Below, piece after piece: positions 42,149 through 51,575 of a DNA stretch of 64,000 bases; position 1 is the first letter of the stretch; each line of letters opens with the position of its first letter. The position numbers and the translations under genes are program-made. Origin of the DNA: JAPOUP01 sp026708635 (GTDB lineage: Bacteria > Pseudomonadota > Alphaproteobacteria > Rhodobacterales > Rhodobacteraceae); NCBI GenBank assembly GCA_965200115.1, contig OZ241336.1:2542001-2606000 (forward strand). The letters are read 5' to 3'. A model generated the notes under the pieces. That model saw only the letters and a list, made by a program, of their open reading frames with translations. It had not been told where the DNA came from and did no database searches.

Positions 42149-42589
42149 TCATCGTCCAAGTAACCTCGCGACCCGCCGCAGGCCGAATTCATACCCGTCC
42201 GCCCCGCAACCCGCGATAACCGCGTCAGCCCTCAGGGAAACGTATGAATGGCGGCGAAAAGGCTCCCGGGCATGGATGTTTGACATATGAACTTCGATCA
42301 CAGGTCCATCAAAGGCGATAAGCGCGTCAAGAACCGCGATCGAAGTATGCGAATAGGCCCCCGAATTCAAAATGATGGCATCGGCGTCGCCGCGTGCCTC
42401 CTGAATCCAATCGACGATCCGACCTTCCGAGTTAGACTGAAAGCAACTCAGACCAAGCCCCAGTTCGTCCGCGAGTTTGGCGCAGCCGGCTTCGATATCC
42501 GCGAGCGTGGCGGAACCGTATAACTCGGGCTGGCGCGTTCCAAGAAGATTCAGGTTCGGGCCGTTAATCAGGTAGACCAGCTTGGTCAT
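42149..42589 (-). CDS. aroQ: 3-dehydroquinate dehydratase, type II
   Basis: AroQ makes 3-dehydroshikimate in the shikimate pathway. At 146 residues from ATG 42589 it has YLINGPNLNLLGTRQPELYG (catalytic Tyr), QSNSEGRIVDWIQEA, LNSGAYSHTSIAVLDAL and the catalytic-His block VIEVHMSNIHAREPFRRHSY. An upstream ATG at 42601 adds four residues. Its common alphaproteobacterial followers accB and accC are not downstream; instead the tRNA-Met scar lies 200 bp beyond its 3' end, suggesting the island broke an aroQ-accBC arrangement. Confidence 0.95.
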   Translation of the reverse strand: MTKLVYLINGPNLNLLGTRQPELYGSATLADIEAGCAKLADELGLGLSCFQSNSEGRIVDWIQEARGDADAIILNSGAYSHTSIAVLDALIAFDGPVIEVHMSNIHAREPFRRHSYVSLRADAVIAGCGADGYEFGLRRVARLLGR

Positions 42590-42601
42590 GGATACCCCCA
42601 T

Positions 42602-42998
42602 TACTTGGATGCAAAATACAGCGCCAATGGCCCGCTGTCCAATTTACGGGAAACCGCGTTCGCCCTCCGCGCGTTCGAAGACGGGCCAGATGCCGGCGAC
42701 AGCCTTCGAGCGCACCGTCCATCCACGCCCCGGGGCCCACAAATGCGTCGAAATTGCCGGACGACAGGCTCGCGCGGACATCCGCCGCGTCTTCCCGGAC
42801 CATCACCGGCACAAGTCGCAAAATGCCGTGGATTGGTGGCGCGAACCATCTGAATCCGGGTGAGGGGAAAACGAGGGATTTTACAAAACTCTTACCTGTC
42901 AGTTAGTTAGTCCCAGCGCGGATCCCTTAATTCAAGATGCGCTCTGGACGCCAACGGTGCGGTCGAATAATCCGTGTGAACAACAACGGGAGCATGCC
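42602..42998. other. Divergent intergenic region aroQ/rpe
   Basis: About 400 bp between the divergent aroQ and rpe. It should contain both promoters, but no box is clear. A minus-strand frame ending here (GNFDAFVGPGAWMDGALE) may be a gene ruin that I cannot name. Confidence 0.35.
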
Positions 42999-43700
42999 AT
43001 GGCCTTTGACCGCGGCCTGAAAATCGCGCCTTCGATCCTCTCGGCCGATTTCGCTGATTTCGGCCGCGAGATCCGGGCCATCGAGGCGCAAGGCGCGGAC
43101 TGGGTGCATGTTGACGTGATGGATGGACACTTCGTGCCTAACCTGACGTTCGGGGCCGCGGCGGTCAAGGCATTCCGACATCACGTCACGACCTTCCTCG
43201 ATGTCCATCTGATGATCTCTCCCGTGGAACCATATGTCCACGCTTTCGCGGAGGCTGGCGCGGATCTATTGACCGTTCATGTCGAGGCCGGGCCACATGT
43301 CCACCGCACCATGCAATCGATCCGCGCCGCAGGGGCAAAGGCGGGTGTCGCACTCAATCCGGGAACCCCGGCCATGGCGGTCAGTCAGCTTCTGGACGTC
43401 GCTGACCTGGTGCTGGTAATGACGGTCAATCCGGGATTTGGCGGTCAGAGGTTCCTTGACATGACCTCAAAGGTGGCCGCTATACGCAACATGATCGGGG
43501 ACCGCCCAATACATCTCCAGGTTGACGGCGGCATTGATCCAGAAACCGCGCCGCGTGTCATACAGGCTGGCGCCAACGTTCTGGTGGCCGGTTCCTCGGT
43601 CTTCAGGGGTGGATCGGTATTGGAATCGGACGAATATGGTAGAAACATATGTGCCTTAAGGAAGGCGGCGATGTCACGATCGGGAAATGCGCCATCATGA
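42999..43700 (+). CDS. rpe: Ribulose-phosphate 3-epimerase
   Basis: Rpe interconverts ribulose-5-P and xylulose-5-P in the pentose-phosphate pathway. The 233-residue TIM barrel from ATG 42999 has IAPSILSADFADFGREIRAI, VHVDVMDGHFVPNLTFG with metal and catalytic Asp/His, LDVHLMISPVEPYVHAFAEA, VLVMTVNPGFGGQRFLDMT and LQVDGGIDPETAPRVIQAGA. ACGGGAG precedes the start. Complete. Confidence 0.96.
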   Translation: MAFDRGLKIAPSILSADFADFGREIRAIEAQGADWVHVDVMDGHFVPNLTFGAAAVKAFRHHVTTFLDVHLMISPVEPYVHAFAEAGADLLTVHVEAGPHVHRTMQSIRAAGAKAGVALNPGTPAMAVSQLLDVADLVLVMTVNPGFGGQRFLDMTSKVAAIRNMIGDRPIHLQVDGGIDPETAPRVIQAGANVLVAGSSVFRGGSVLESDEYGRNICALRKAAMSRSGNAPS

Positions 43701-43886
43701 CTCGATCCGGGGGCTGTCGCACATAGGCACCCGGCTCCGTGGTCCGATCAGGCGGGCCCGATGCAGCTGCCCCACATTTTTTGCGTGGCATTTCCGTACC
43801 GGCCCGTCCGCCCCGGCCTAGCGCGGGCGCATGCGATTATACAAAATCGGATCATCGGCCACCAAAGATTGACCACGTGGAACGAC

Positions 43887-44612
43887 ATGAAACTCACCCA
43901 ATTCAAAGCGCTCACATTTGACGTCTACGGCACGTTGATCGACTGGGAAAGCGGGATGATCGCTGCCCTGAGAAAACTGACCGACCACCTGCCACAAAAG
44001 CTTGGCCGCAACCAGATTCTCGAGGCTCACGCCTTTCATGAATCGACGTCGCAACGGCTCACCCCAACAAAGAGCTATTCCATGCTTCTTGCGTTGGTCC
44101 ATAAACGGCTCGCCGAGGAATGGGAAATCCCGGTCGACTGGAACGAATGCGTGGAATACGGCCAATCCGTCAAAGGCTGGCCCGCGTTCCCCGATAGCGC
44201 CGAAGCGTTGCGGTATCTAAAGCGTCACTACAGGCTTGGGGTGCTATCGAACACGGACAACGAGAGTTTCGCCCACTCAAACGCAAGGCTCCATGTGGAG
44301 TTTGACGCCACGTTTCTGGCGTCCGATATGGGAAGCTACAAGCCGGACCGCCGAAATTTCGATTACATGATTGAAAACCTCGCGCGCCGTGGCATCGAGA
44401 AACATGAAATCCTGCATATCGCTGAGAGCATGTTCCATGACCACGTTCCGGCGAGGGCGTGCGGCATCGCGAACTGCTGGATTTACAGGCGTCACGCTGA
44501 GGAGGGATTCGGTGCGACGATGGAGCCCGCCGAAATGCCCGGTTACGACTTGATGTTTCACTCACTGGCCGACCTGGTGAAAGCGCACCGCACGGAATTG
44601 GCTTCGCGATAG
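43887..44612 (+). CDS. Haloacid dehalogenase-like hydrolase, type II
   Basis: A 241-residue HAD protein from ATG 43887 with the nucleophile motif ALTFDVYGTLIDWESGMI (Asp at about 12), motif II GVLSNTDNESF, and motif III/IV SDMGSYKPDRRNFDYM followed by ILHIAESMFHDHVPARACGI. The order matches L-2-haloacid dehalogenase-type (class I cap) enzymes, but real substrates of such genes are often unknown phosphates. A longer frame to 43761 has no family content. Confidence 0.88.
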   Translation: MKLTQFKALTFDVYGTLIDWESGMIAALRKLTDHLPQKLGRNQILEAHAFHESTSQRLTPTKSYSMLLALVHKRLAEEWEIPVDWNECVEYGQSVKGWPAFPDSAEALRYLKRHYRLGVLSNTDNESFAHSNARLHVEFDATFLASDMGSYKPDRRNFDYMIENLARRGIEKHEILHIAESMFHDHVPARACGIANCWIYRRHAEEGFGATMEPAEMPGYDLMFHSLADLVKAHRTELASR

Positions 44613-45043
44613 GGGATTGGCGAACCACCTTTCGCAGAACTTAGGGCGTTCTCCGTAAGGTGCGTCATTCCAGATGGAGTCAATCCACGTCCGGACGCAT
44701 CATAACCACGGCGGCGCAAACCGCGGGGAAACGGGGCATCGCAAAGTCCCGAATCAAACCGAACGGTACGACGGGATGCATCGACCCAAAGCGGGCCCGA
44801 GACGTGTTGGCGTCAAGCGACCCGGAAACTCTGCACCCCTACCCAACGCGGGCGGAGCGGGCGGCAAACACTTCACCAGAACGAATTGATACCCGGCGCC
44901 GCCGAAGTGGACATTTACCGAAACGCCGCGAGTACGGAGCGGAATGGAGCCGGGAGTAACCACTTGCGCCGGTCTTCCGCCGCTCCTAACGTAACTGCCT
45001 AGCCGTTTCGATCACACCCGGTGGAAATTTCCGGAAGCGCCCG
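44613..45043. other. Gap before the TOTE gene
   Basis: About 430 bp with no supported gene or clear promoter. Small ORFs are arginine- and proline-rich shadows. Confidence 0.35.
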
Positions 45044-47491
45044 ATGAAACCCTCGGAAAGCCATACCGAAGAGGTCAAGCGTATACGCGACCGCCTCAAA
45101 CTGCTGGATTCCGAACGGGCCAAGCTGAAAGGCCGGCTCGTGGAATTGACGGAAAGACCTTCCGTTGATCTGAAGGAGGTCGACGGTGCCCGCATCGTAA
45201 CGAACCGCTCCCCAACGCGGGACAAAATCGCGCTTTTCCGCACCCTTTTGGCCGGGCGGGCGGATGTCTATCCCAGACGCTGGGAGAACGTCGCGAAAGG
45301 CAGGACAGGCTACGCACCTGTCTGTGCCAACGAATGGAAACACGGTCTCTGCCGCAAGCCTGCCGTATCGTGCGGTCTCTGTTCCAATCAGAAATTTCTC
45401 CCGGTAACGGACGCAACCATCGAAAGTCATCTGCGGGGTCACGCCACCATTGGCATCTATCCAATGCTGCCTGACGATACCTGCCGATTTCTCGCGGCCG
45501 ATTTCGACAAACGGACATGGCGCCGCGACGCGGAAGCTTTTCTCGCGGCCTGTAAGGCGAAGGATGTTCCGGCGGCGCTGGAACGCTCGCGCTCGGGAAA
45601 CGGTGCGCATGTCTGGATATTCTTCCAGGAACCGGTCCCCGCCGGCCTGGCTCGCCGCCTGGGAACGCACCTTCTCACCGAGGCCATGGACCGATACCCT
45701 GACATTGGCTTTCGGTCCTATGATCGTTTCTTTCCGAGTCAGGATACGATGCCGCAGGGCGGTTTCGGGAACCTGATCGCGATGCCACTCCAAGGTGGCC
45801 CCAGAAAGGACGGCAACAGTCTGTTCCTGGATGACAATATGGAACCATGGCCAGACCAGTGGGCTTTCATGTCCGGACTTCGGCGCCTTGCCACAGCGCA
45901 TTTGGCCGAGATCGTGGAGGACGCCGATCGGAAAGGGCTTGTTGTCGGTCTTCGGCTGCCGGCTGAGGATGACGATCCGGAGCCATGGACCCTACCGCCC
46001 TCCCGGCGCCGGCCACAATCCCAGATCATCGGCGCGCTGCCCGATCGTATAGATGCCGTCATCGCCGATCAGATATATATTGAGCGCGAGGGCATTCCAC
46101 CGGCTCTTGTTAACCGGATCATACGACTTGCCGCATTCCAGAATCCGGCCTTTTTCGCCGCTCAGGCGATGCGGCGTTCCACTTACGGAACGCCTCGCGT
46201 CATCGCATGCGCCGAACTGTTCTCAAAGCATATCGCGTTACCGCGCGGCAATCTTGAAGCTCTGAGGAACCTGCTACAGGAACTCAGGATCGACTTCGAA
46301 ATTCGGGACGAACGCGTGGTCGGACAGGTTGTCAGAACCAGCTTTCTCGGAAAACTGACAGCGGAACAGCTCTCCGCCCGGACCGCATTGCTGGCCAATG
46401 ACACCGGTGTGCTCTCCGCGACCACCGCATTTGGCAAGACTGTGGTCGCGGCATCGCTGGTTGCCGCGAGAGCCCGCAGCACGCTTGTTCTCGTACATCG
46501 CCGCCAGCTTCTTGACCAATGGAAAGCCCGACTCGATACATTCCTTGATTTACCGACAACCAGCATCGGACAGGTCGGTGGCGGCAAACGCAAACCCACA
46601 GGCATCGTCGATATCGCGATCATCCAGAGTTTGGTGCGCGCGGACACAGTGGACGATATCGTCGCCGATTACGGGCAGGTCATCGTCGATGAATGTCATC
46701 ATCTGTCCGCGGTCAGCTTTGAAAAGGTCACGCGCCGGGCCAAGGCGCGTTATTTCCTGGGCCTTTCAGCAACGGTGACGCGCCGCGACGGTCACCACCC
46801 AATCGTGTTCATGCAGTGCGGTCCGGTGCGCTTCCGCGCGAATGCGAAAGCCCAGGCAATGAAACGTCCATTCCTGCATCGGGCGCTGTTAAGGAAGACG
46901 GAATTTCAGTTCCCTGCCGAAACCAGTGACGAACGACCCCCGATCCATGCGATTTACAGCGCCCTGGCGACCGACGAGACCCGTAACGATCTGATTTTCG
47001 ATGATATCCTTTCGACACTTGAGGCGGGCCGCTCACCTCTTGTTCTGACGGCGCGTATAGACCACGCGCAATATTTCAGTGATCGGCTCTCACGCTTCGC
47101 GAAAAACGTGCTTTTTCTCCGAGGCGGAATGGGAGCGAAGCAATTCCGCGGCGTCATGGAACGCCTTGAAACCATACCCGATACAGAGGAACGGGTGCTT
47201 GTTGCGACAGGCCGGTATATCGGCGAGGGATTTGACGACGCGCGCCTCGACACGCTGTTTCTCGCGATGCCGGTCGCGTGGCGGGAAACACTCGCGCAAT
47301 ACGTTGGACGTCTGCATCGGCTGTATCCGGAGAAGCGCGAGGTGCTGGTTTTCGACTATGTAGATGACGCCGTTCCCACTCTCAGGCGCATGGCGGAGAA
47401 GCGCGTCAGCGGCTATCGGAATCTTGGCTACTCGGTCGTAGACACCGCGATGGCCGACATGTCGGAAAGTTCCGGAAATCGATGGAATTGA
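45044..47491 (+). CDS. TOTE-type primase fused to a DEAD/DEAH superfamily-2 helicase
   Basis: An 815-residue protein. A short coiled coil at 5-40 precedes an archaeo-eukaryotic primase domain of the TOTE conflict-system type (about 60-300): LFRTLLAGRADVYPRRWEN, a Cys cluster (C94, C103, C110, C113), the metal-binding DFD at 153-155 in FLAADFDKRTW, the nucleotide-binding RSRSGNGAHVWIFF with His189, and SYDRFFPSQDTMPQGGFGNL. The helicase half (about 430-800) has SATTAFGKT as P-loop, VIVDECHHLS, GLSATVTRRDGHHP and QYVGRLHRLYPE. TOTE systems are predicted defences against invading nucleic acids. No partner genes flank it here; all motifs look intact. Confidence 0.88.
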   Translation: MKPSESHTEEVKRIRDRLKLLDSERAKLKGRLVELTERPSVDLKEVDGARIVTNRSPTRDKIALFRTLLAGRADVYPRRWENVAKGRTGYAPVCANEWKHGLCRKPAVSCGLCSNQKFLPVTDATIESHLRGHATIGIYPMLPDDTCRFLAADFDKRTWRRDAEAFLAACKAKDVPAALERSRSGNGAHVWIFFQEPVPAGLARRLGTHLLTEAMDRYPDIGFRSYDRFFPSQDTMPQGGFGNLIAMPLQGGPRKDGNSLFLDDNMEPWPDQWAFMSGLRRLATAHLAEIVEDADRKGLVVGLRLPAEDDDPEPWTLPPSRRRPQSQIIGALPDRIDAVIADQIYIEREGIPPALVNRIIRLAAFQNPAFFAAQAMRRSTYGTPRVIACAELFSKHIALPRGNLEALRNLLQELRIDFEIRDERVVGQVVRTSFLGKLTAEQLSARTALLANDTGVLSATTAFGKTVVAASLVAARARSTLVLVHRRQLLDQWKARLDTFLDLPTTSIGQVGGGKRKPTGIVDIAIIQSLVRADTVDDIVADYGQVIVDECHHLSAVSFEKVTRRAKARYFLGLSATVTRRDGHHPIVFMQCGPVRFRANAKAQAMKRPFLHRALLRKTEFQFPAETSDERPPIHAIYSALATDETRNDLIFDDILSTLEAGRSPLVLTARIDHAQYFSDRLSRFAKNVLFLRGGMGAKQFRGVMERLETIPDTEERVLVATGRYIGEGFDDARLDTLFLAMPVAWRETLAQYVGRLHRLYPEKREVLVFDYVDDAVPTLRRMAEKRVSGYRNLGYSVVDTAMADMSESSGNRWN

Positions 47492-47852
47492 CGAAATATC
47501 CACTCCCTCGTTACGGGATGCCCAACGCACCGTGTCGCGTCCCGCAAAGCCATCGATATCAGGCCCGGACGGTCATGATCGGACTGGACGCCATCACCGG
47601 CATTCGCGGGCGGGCACCCACTGACCGGAACCGGAAGCGGGGGCGGTCTCCTCTCGCCCAAATCACCGCGTCGCGTTTTCCGAAGGTTGTTGGATCCAGT
47701 CCGCTGAGGACAGCCCGGTCGTCCGTTGTGTCGGGGGAAATCAGGCCCCAGGCCACCGTGGAACTGACAATGTCGCGGAAATGGGCGGGACGCCGTCAAA
47801 TCAACATGCCGAGATACAGTCTCTGAAAACGACCCGTATGCCTGTTGACGGC
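47492..47852. other. Gap between TOTE gene and lepB
   Basis: Convergent intergenic region of 360 bp. No gene or terminator hairpin of note. Confidence 0.35.
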
Positions 47853-48638
47853 TCAGTCGACCGCCCTGAAAAATCGATCCGGGCGCCAGGTCCAGAAATA
47901 AAGCAAGGACCGACCGGCGGAACTGAACATGATTCGGTCGGCGCGGCCAATGAGATTTTCGAACGGCACGAAACCCACGCCTCCAGGCTGACGGACGCGG
48001 CTATCCGTGGAATTGTCCCGGTTGTCACCCATGAAAAAGTAGTGGCCGTCAGGAACCGTGAAAATTCCCGTGTCATCGATCGAGGATGCATGGCCTATGT
48101 TCAGCACCGAGTGCGAGACGCCGTTGGGAAGCTGTTCGACCGCTTTTTCCTTAACGCAGACCCCACCGGGGGCCACGGGCCGGTTGACGCAGTTCGGAGT
48201 ACCGCCGAGCGGCCCCTGCCGTTCCATTATCTCCTCAAATACGCCGTCCGCGGTCTGTCGCGCTTCCTGACCGTTGATGAACAGCACGCCATCCTTCATC
48301 TGGATCCTGTCACCAGGCAGTCCCACTATACGTTTGATAAAGTCAGCGCCGCCCACAGGATGGCGAAACACGGCAACGTCGCCTAACTGGGGATCACGCC
48401 CGAATATCCTTCCCGAAAACGGGCAAATCGAGAAAGGACAGGAATGGCGGGAGTAGCCATAGGCCATCTTGTTTACGAACAGAAAGTCACCGATCAGCAA
48501 TGTATCCTTCATTGAGCCGGAGGGTATCCAGAAAGGCTGGAAGAGCAGTGTGCGGAACACACCGGCGATCAGTAACGCGTAAACGATCGTTTTGACGGTT
48601 TCGAGAACACCGTCCATAAATGAATTCTTGTCTGACAT
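47853..48638 (-). CDS. lepB: Signal peptidase I
   Basis: LepB cleaves signal peptides on the periplasmic face of the membrane. From ATG 48638 it has 261 residues: an N-terminal transmembrane helix (ETVKTIVYALLIAGVFRTLL), the nucleophile box FWIPSGSMKDTLLIGDFLFV, the lysine box GGADFIKRIVGLPGDRIQMK, and FFMGDNRDNSTDSR. It ends RPDRFFRAVD. In most alphaproteobacteria rnc follows directly; here lepB is the end of the segment rsmD-acpS-lepB and rnc lies about 6 kb upstream on the same strand. Confidence 0.96.
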   Translation of the reverse strand: MSDKNSFMDGVLETVKTIVYALLIAGVFRTLLFQPFWIPSGSMKDTLLIGDFLFVNKMAYGYSRHSCPFSICPFSGRIFGRDPQLGDVAVFRHPVGGADFIKRIVGLPGDRIQMKDGVLFINGQEARQTADGVFEEIMERQGPLGGTPNCVNRPVAPGGVCVKEKAVEQLPNGVSHSVLNIGHASSIDDTGIFTVPDGHYFFMGDNRDNSTDSRVRQPGGVGFVPFENLIGRADRIMFSSAGRSLLYFWTWRPDRFFRAVD

Positions 48639-48771
48639 ATGATCGTCAATCCGTATGGCTTCGGGCTGTCTGACGACCTCACCCAAGGCTGTCAAGTGAA
48701 AGGACGACGGCATCTCCGGAGGCGGGCATATCCCGTCGCCGGAAACCGTCAGGGATGTCCACCGGGGCCTT

Positions 48772-49185
48772 TCATCCTATCGCCAGCCGCTCCGGTAGAG
48801 CTTCGATCACGACGAATGCCTGCGCCCAAGGATAGTCGTCCGTCAACGAAACATGGATCACCGCCTCGTGGCCCGCGGGTGTCATCCGCTCCAAACGCCT
48901 TTTTGCCCAACCGGTGACCTCAATACTCGGCTTGCCGGTTGAAAGGCTGGTAACTCCCATATCCTTCCACGCCACGCCCATGCGCAGTCCGGTACCGAGC
49001 GCTTTGGAACAGGCCTCCTTCGCCGCCCAGCGTTTGGCGTAGGTTCCCGCCACATCGCGGCGGCGCTCCGCTTTCATTCTTTCCGCGTGCGTGAACACCC
49101 GATCGCGGAAGCGGTCGCCGAATCGTTCCAGCGTACGCTCTATACGTTCTATGTTGGTAAGATCCGTGCCGATTCCAAGAATCAT
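48772..49185 (-). CDS. acpS: Holo-[acyl-carrier-protein] synthase
   Basis: AcpS transfers 4'-phosphopantetheine from CoA to ACP. The 137-residue protein has MILGIGTDLTNIERIERTLE with the metal-binding Asp8, FTHAERMKAE, the core TYAKRWAAKEACSKALGTGL, and ITVSLTDD-like HVSLTDDYPWAQAFVVIE. Complete. Its start overlaps the rsmD stop by ATGA. pdxJ, its usual neighbour, is now 14.5 kb away. Confidence 0.95.
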   Translation of the reverse strand: MILGIGTDLTNIERIERTLERFGDRFRDRVFTHAERMKAERRRDVAGTYAKRWAAKEACSKALGTGLRMGVAWKDMGVTSLSTGKPSIEVTGWAKRRLERMTPAGHEAVIHVSLTDDYPWAQAFVVIEALPERLAIG

Positions 49186-49772
49186 CCGAACTCCTTTTCC
49201 GACGAACCTATCCGCACTTTCCGAGCTAAGGTAATGTAGGTTCCACCATAGCGCCGATGTTCACAAAGCGCGAATTCCGGCGGTAAGGTCTGCGGAACGC
49301 AATCCTCCCAAACGACGATCGCATCCGATGCCAGCCAACCGCCTTCAAGCGCGGAACGAAGAGACAAGCGACCGAGGTCTCCGCCGTAGGGTGGATCGAG
49401 AAACACAAGCCCAAAAGGCTCCGTGAGGCAAATTCCAAGCTTGGTGGCGTCCCGGCGATATCGCGTGACCATGTCACTTACGCCCATCAGCGATACATTC
49501 TTTTGAATGATGGAATACGCTCTCGTCCCGCGCTCTACAAACGCAACATGCGCCGCTCCTCGCGACAGCGCTTCCAAGCCCAGGGCACCGGTACCCGCAA
49601 ACAGGTCAAGTACGCGGGAGCGGGTCACAACGTCGCCATATTTGCCGCCAGCCAGGACGTTAAACAGACTCTCCCGCACCCGATCGGATGTCGGACGCAA
49701 CTGATCCGGAGAATCGGTCGTCGCGACTGCCGAGAGCCGCAATCCCCGTCTTGATCCGGCCACTATGCGCAT
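49182..49772 (-). CDS. rsmD: 16S rRNA (guanine-966-N2) methyltransferase
   Basis: RsmD methylates G966 of 16S rRNA. At 196 residues it has MRIVAGSRRGLRLSAV, LRPTSDRVRESLFNVLAG, SAM motif I VLDLFAGTGALGLEALSRGA, and the catalytic DPPY in LVFLDPPYGGDL. Complete and of normal length. It overlaps acpS by 4 bases, an unusual partner for it, so the junction is probably a product of rearrangement. Confidence 0.95.
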   Translation of the reverse strand: MRIVAGSRRGLRLSAVATTDSPDQLRPTSDRVRESLFNVLAGGKYGDVVTRSRVLDLFAGTGALGLEALSRGAAHVAFVERGTRAYSIIQKNVSLMGVSDMVTRYRRDATKLGICLTEPFGLVFLDPPYGGDLGRLSLRSALEGGWLASDAIVVWEDCVPQTLPPEFALCEHRRYGGTYITLARKVRIGSSEKEFG

Positions 49773-50295
49773 CTAGAGCGTCAACGGCTGAATCGCGCAC
49801 GGGTTACCGCGGAAATAATTCCGTCAGTCAATAATATAGCCATAAGTCGCAAAAGACCGCGCCATGCGGCAGGGGGGCGGATGGTCCAGATTTTGACAGC
49901 CGGCTCATCTGACCGGTCGCACTGGCGGGAAACGACCGGGAATCGCCATCTTGCCAGCCAGGCGGGGAGAGAAAACAGCGACACGGGCACGCGTCAGAAT
50001 CCGGGCCACACCCTCCATCCCAATACTATCGCGTTTGGGTCCGAGACATTGCGGCCAACCCCGAAAACGCCCGAACGACCCGAAAGGACGACGGGAATCT
50101 CCCGCCTATAATTGAATAAAACACGACAAGACTACCGGGACTCTGCCAACCTCCGATGCTTTAAGCCAACGTTTTGGGAACACGCGCGGCGGCGGTCCAA
50201 ACGCCCCAACACACTCCGCGAATCGTACCCGTTTACCCTGTCGGGAAACCCGTGTTCCGATAGAAATCTCGGAGAGGTTTGGGGAACGGCCTCTC
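49773..50295. other. Leader of rsmD, no supported gene
   Basis: About 520 bp. There is an AT-richer patch at 49825-49850 and again near 50105-50125. No recognisable gene or RNA. Confidence 0.35.
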
Positions 50296-50376
50296 ATGCT
50301 TGCCGGTTATGCCCGCGTCTCCACCATGGACCGGAACCCGTCGAGCCGAAAGCCCCTGACGCACGGCCCACCATAA
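50296..50376 (+). pseudogene. N-terminal stub of a Tn3-type serine resolvase
   Basis: The plus strand reads MLAGYARVSTMDRNPS before stopping at 50374-50376. GYARVST with the catalytic serine is the signature N-terminus of serine resolvases/invertases. Only 26 codons remain, so the gene is dead. It lies between the aminotransferase end and rsmD leader, at a point where ancestral gene order is broken. Confidence 0.75.
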
Positions 50377-50387
50377 ATGACGCTCCT

Positions 50388-51572
50388 TCACGTACATGTT
50401 TCGGCAATCGCCTGAGCCACAATAGGCAAAGTATCGTCGTTCAACCCGGCAATGTTCATGCGACTGTCTCCTATCATGTAGACACCATGACGCTCACGCA
50501 TTCGTTCAACCCGCTCCGGCGAGACTCCCAGACGACTGAACATCCCGCGGTGTTCGGCGATGAAGCCGAAACGGTTGGAGCCGGTGACGCGCTGCAGTTC
50601 ACTGGCGAGCCGCTCCCGCAGACCAAGCATGCAAAGGCGCATCTCCTCCAGTTCCGACATCCACTCGGCCCGAAGACCGCTATCGACCAGAATCTCCGTC
50701 ACTATCCGGGCACCATGGTCCGGAGGAAAGGAGAAATTCTGACGGTTGAGATGATTGAGAGCCGCCTGAACGCCTGAACGCCTGTCCGCTCTCGGAGCGA
50801 CCCCGATCAGAAGTCCGGTCCGTTCCCTGTAAATGCCGAAGTTCTTGGAACAGCTCGCGGCGACAAGCGCCTCGGAACACGAGCGCACGACGGTCCGGAG
50901 GCCGACCGCATCCTCCTCGACCCCGTCCCCGAATCCCTGATACGCGATATCGATCATCGGCGTCGCGCCAATCGTGGCGATATGGTCGGCGACAGCCTGC
51001 CACTCGGCGGGCTTGAGATCGGCTCCGGTCGGGTTATGGCAGCATCCATGCAACAAAACGACATCCCCGGCCCCGAGCGCGGCAAGATCCTCCATCATAC
51101 CCGGAAAATCCACTGAACGCGTATCGCCGTCAAAATAGCGGTATTCCCGCATCTTTATCCCCAGATGATGCAGAATTGACACATGGTTGGGCCAGGTCGG
51201 GTTCGAAACCCATACGGTGGCACCGGGATTTTCCACACGAACGAGCTCAAACGCCTGGCGCACGGCTCCGGTCCCACCCGGCGTGGCGGCGGCCGCGACC
51301 CGCAGCGGATCCACGGCATCTCCCAGAACCAGAGACCGCATGGCTTCGGCAAAGGCCGGATCACCGGCCAGGCCCGTATAGACCTTGGTTTCCTGCCGTT
51401 CCCAAAGTTTCCGCTCAGCGGTCTTGACGGCACGCATGACCGGCGTGACGCCCTCGGCGTTCCGATAGACTCCAACACCCAGATCGATTTTGTGCTCGCG
51501 GGGATCGGAACGGAACAGGTTCATCACCTCCAGGATCCTGTCTTTGGGCCGCTCGTTTATGCGATCAAGCAT
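50388..51572 (-). CDS. Aromatic/aspartate aminotransferase (class I, PLP)
   Basis: A 394-residue class I aminotransferase of the AspC/TyrB group: EHKIDLGVGVYRNAEGVTPV, YTGLAGDPAFAEAM, TPGGTGAVRQAFELVR, LHGCCHNPTGADL (substrate Asn), and the PLP lysine in AASCSKNFGIYRERTGLL. The end RMNIAGLNDDTLPIVAQAI contains the substrate-carboxylate arginine region. AspC and TyrB cannot be separated by eye. It follows sseA by 3 bases on the same strand, a pair common in alphaproteobacteria. Confidence 0.95.
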   Translation of the reverse strand: MLDRINERPKDRILEVMNLFRSDPREHKIDLGVGVYRNAEGVTPVMRAVKTAERKLWERQETKVYTGLAGDPAFAEAMRSLVLGDAVDPLRVAAAATPGGTGAVRQAFELVRVENPGATVWVSNPTWPNHVSILHHLGIKMREYRYFDGDTRSVDFPGMMEDLAALGAGDVVLLHGCCHNPTGADLKPAEWQAVADHIATIGATPMIDIAYQGFGDGVEEDAVGLRTVVRSCSEALVAASCSKNFGIYRERTGLLIGVAPRADRRSGVQAALNHLNRQNFSFPPDHGARIVTEILVDSGLRAEWMSELEEMRLCMLGLRERLASELQRVTGSNRFGFIAEHRGMFSRLGVSPERVERMRERHGVYMIGDSRMNIAGLNDDTLPIVAQAIAETCT

Positions 51573-51575
51573 GGC

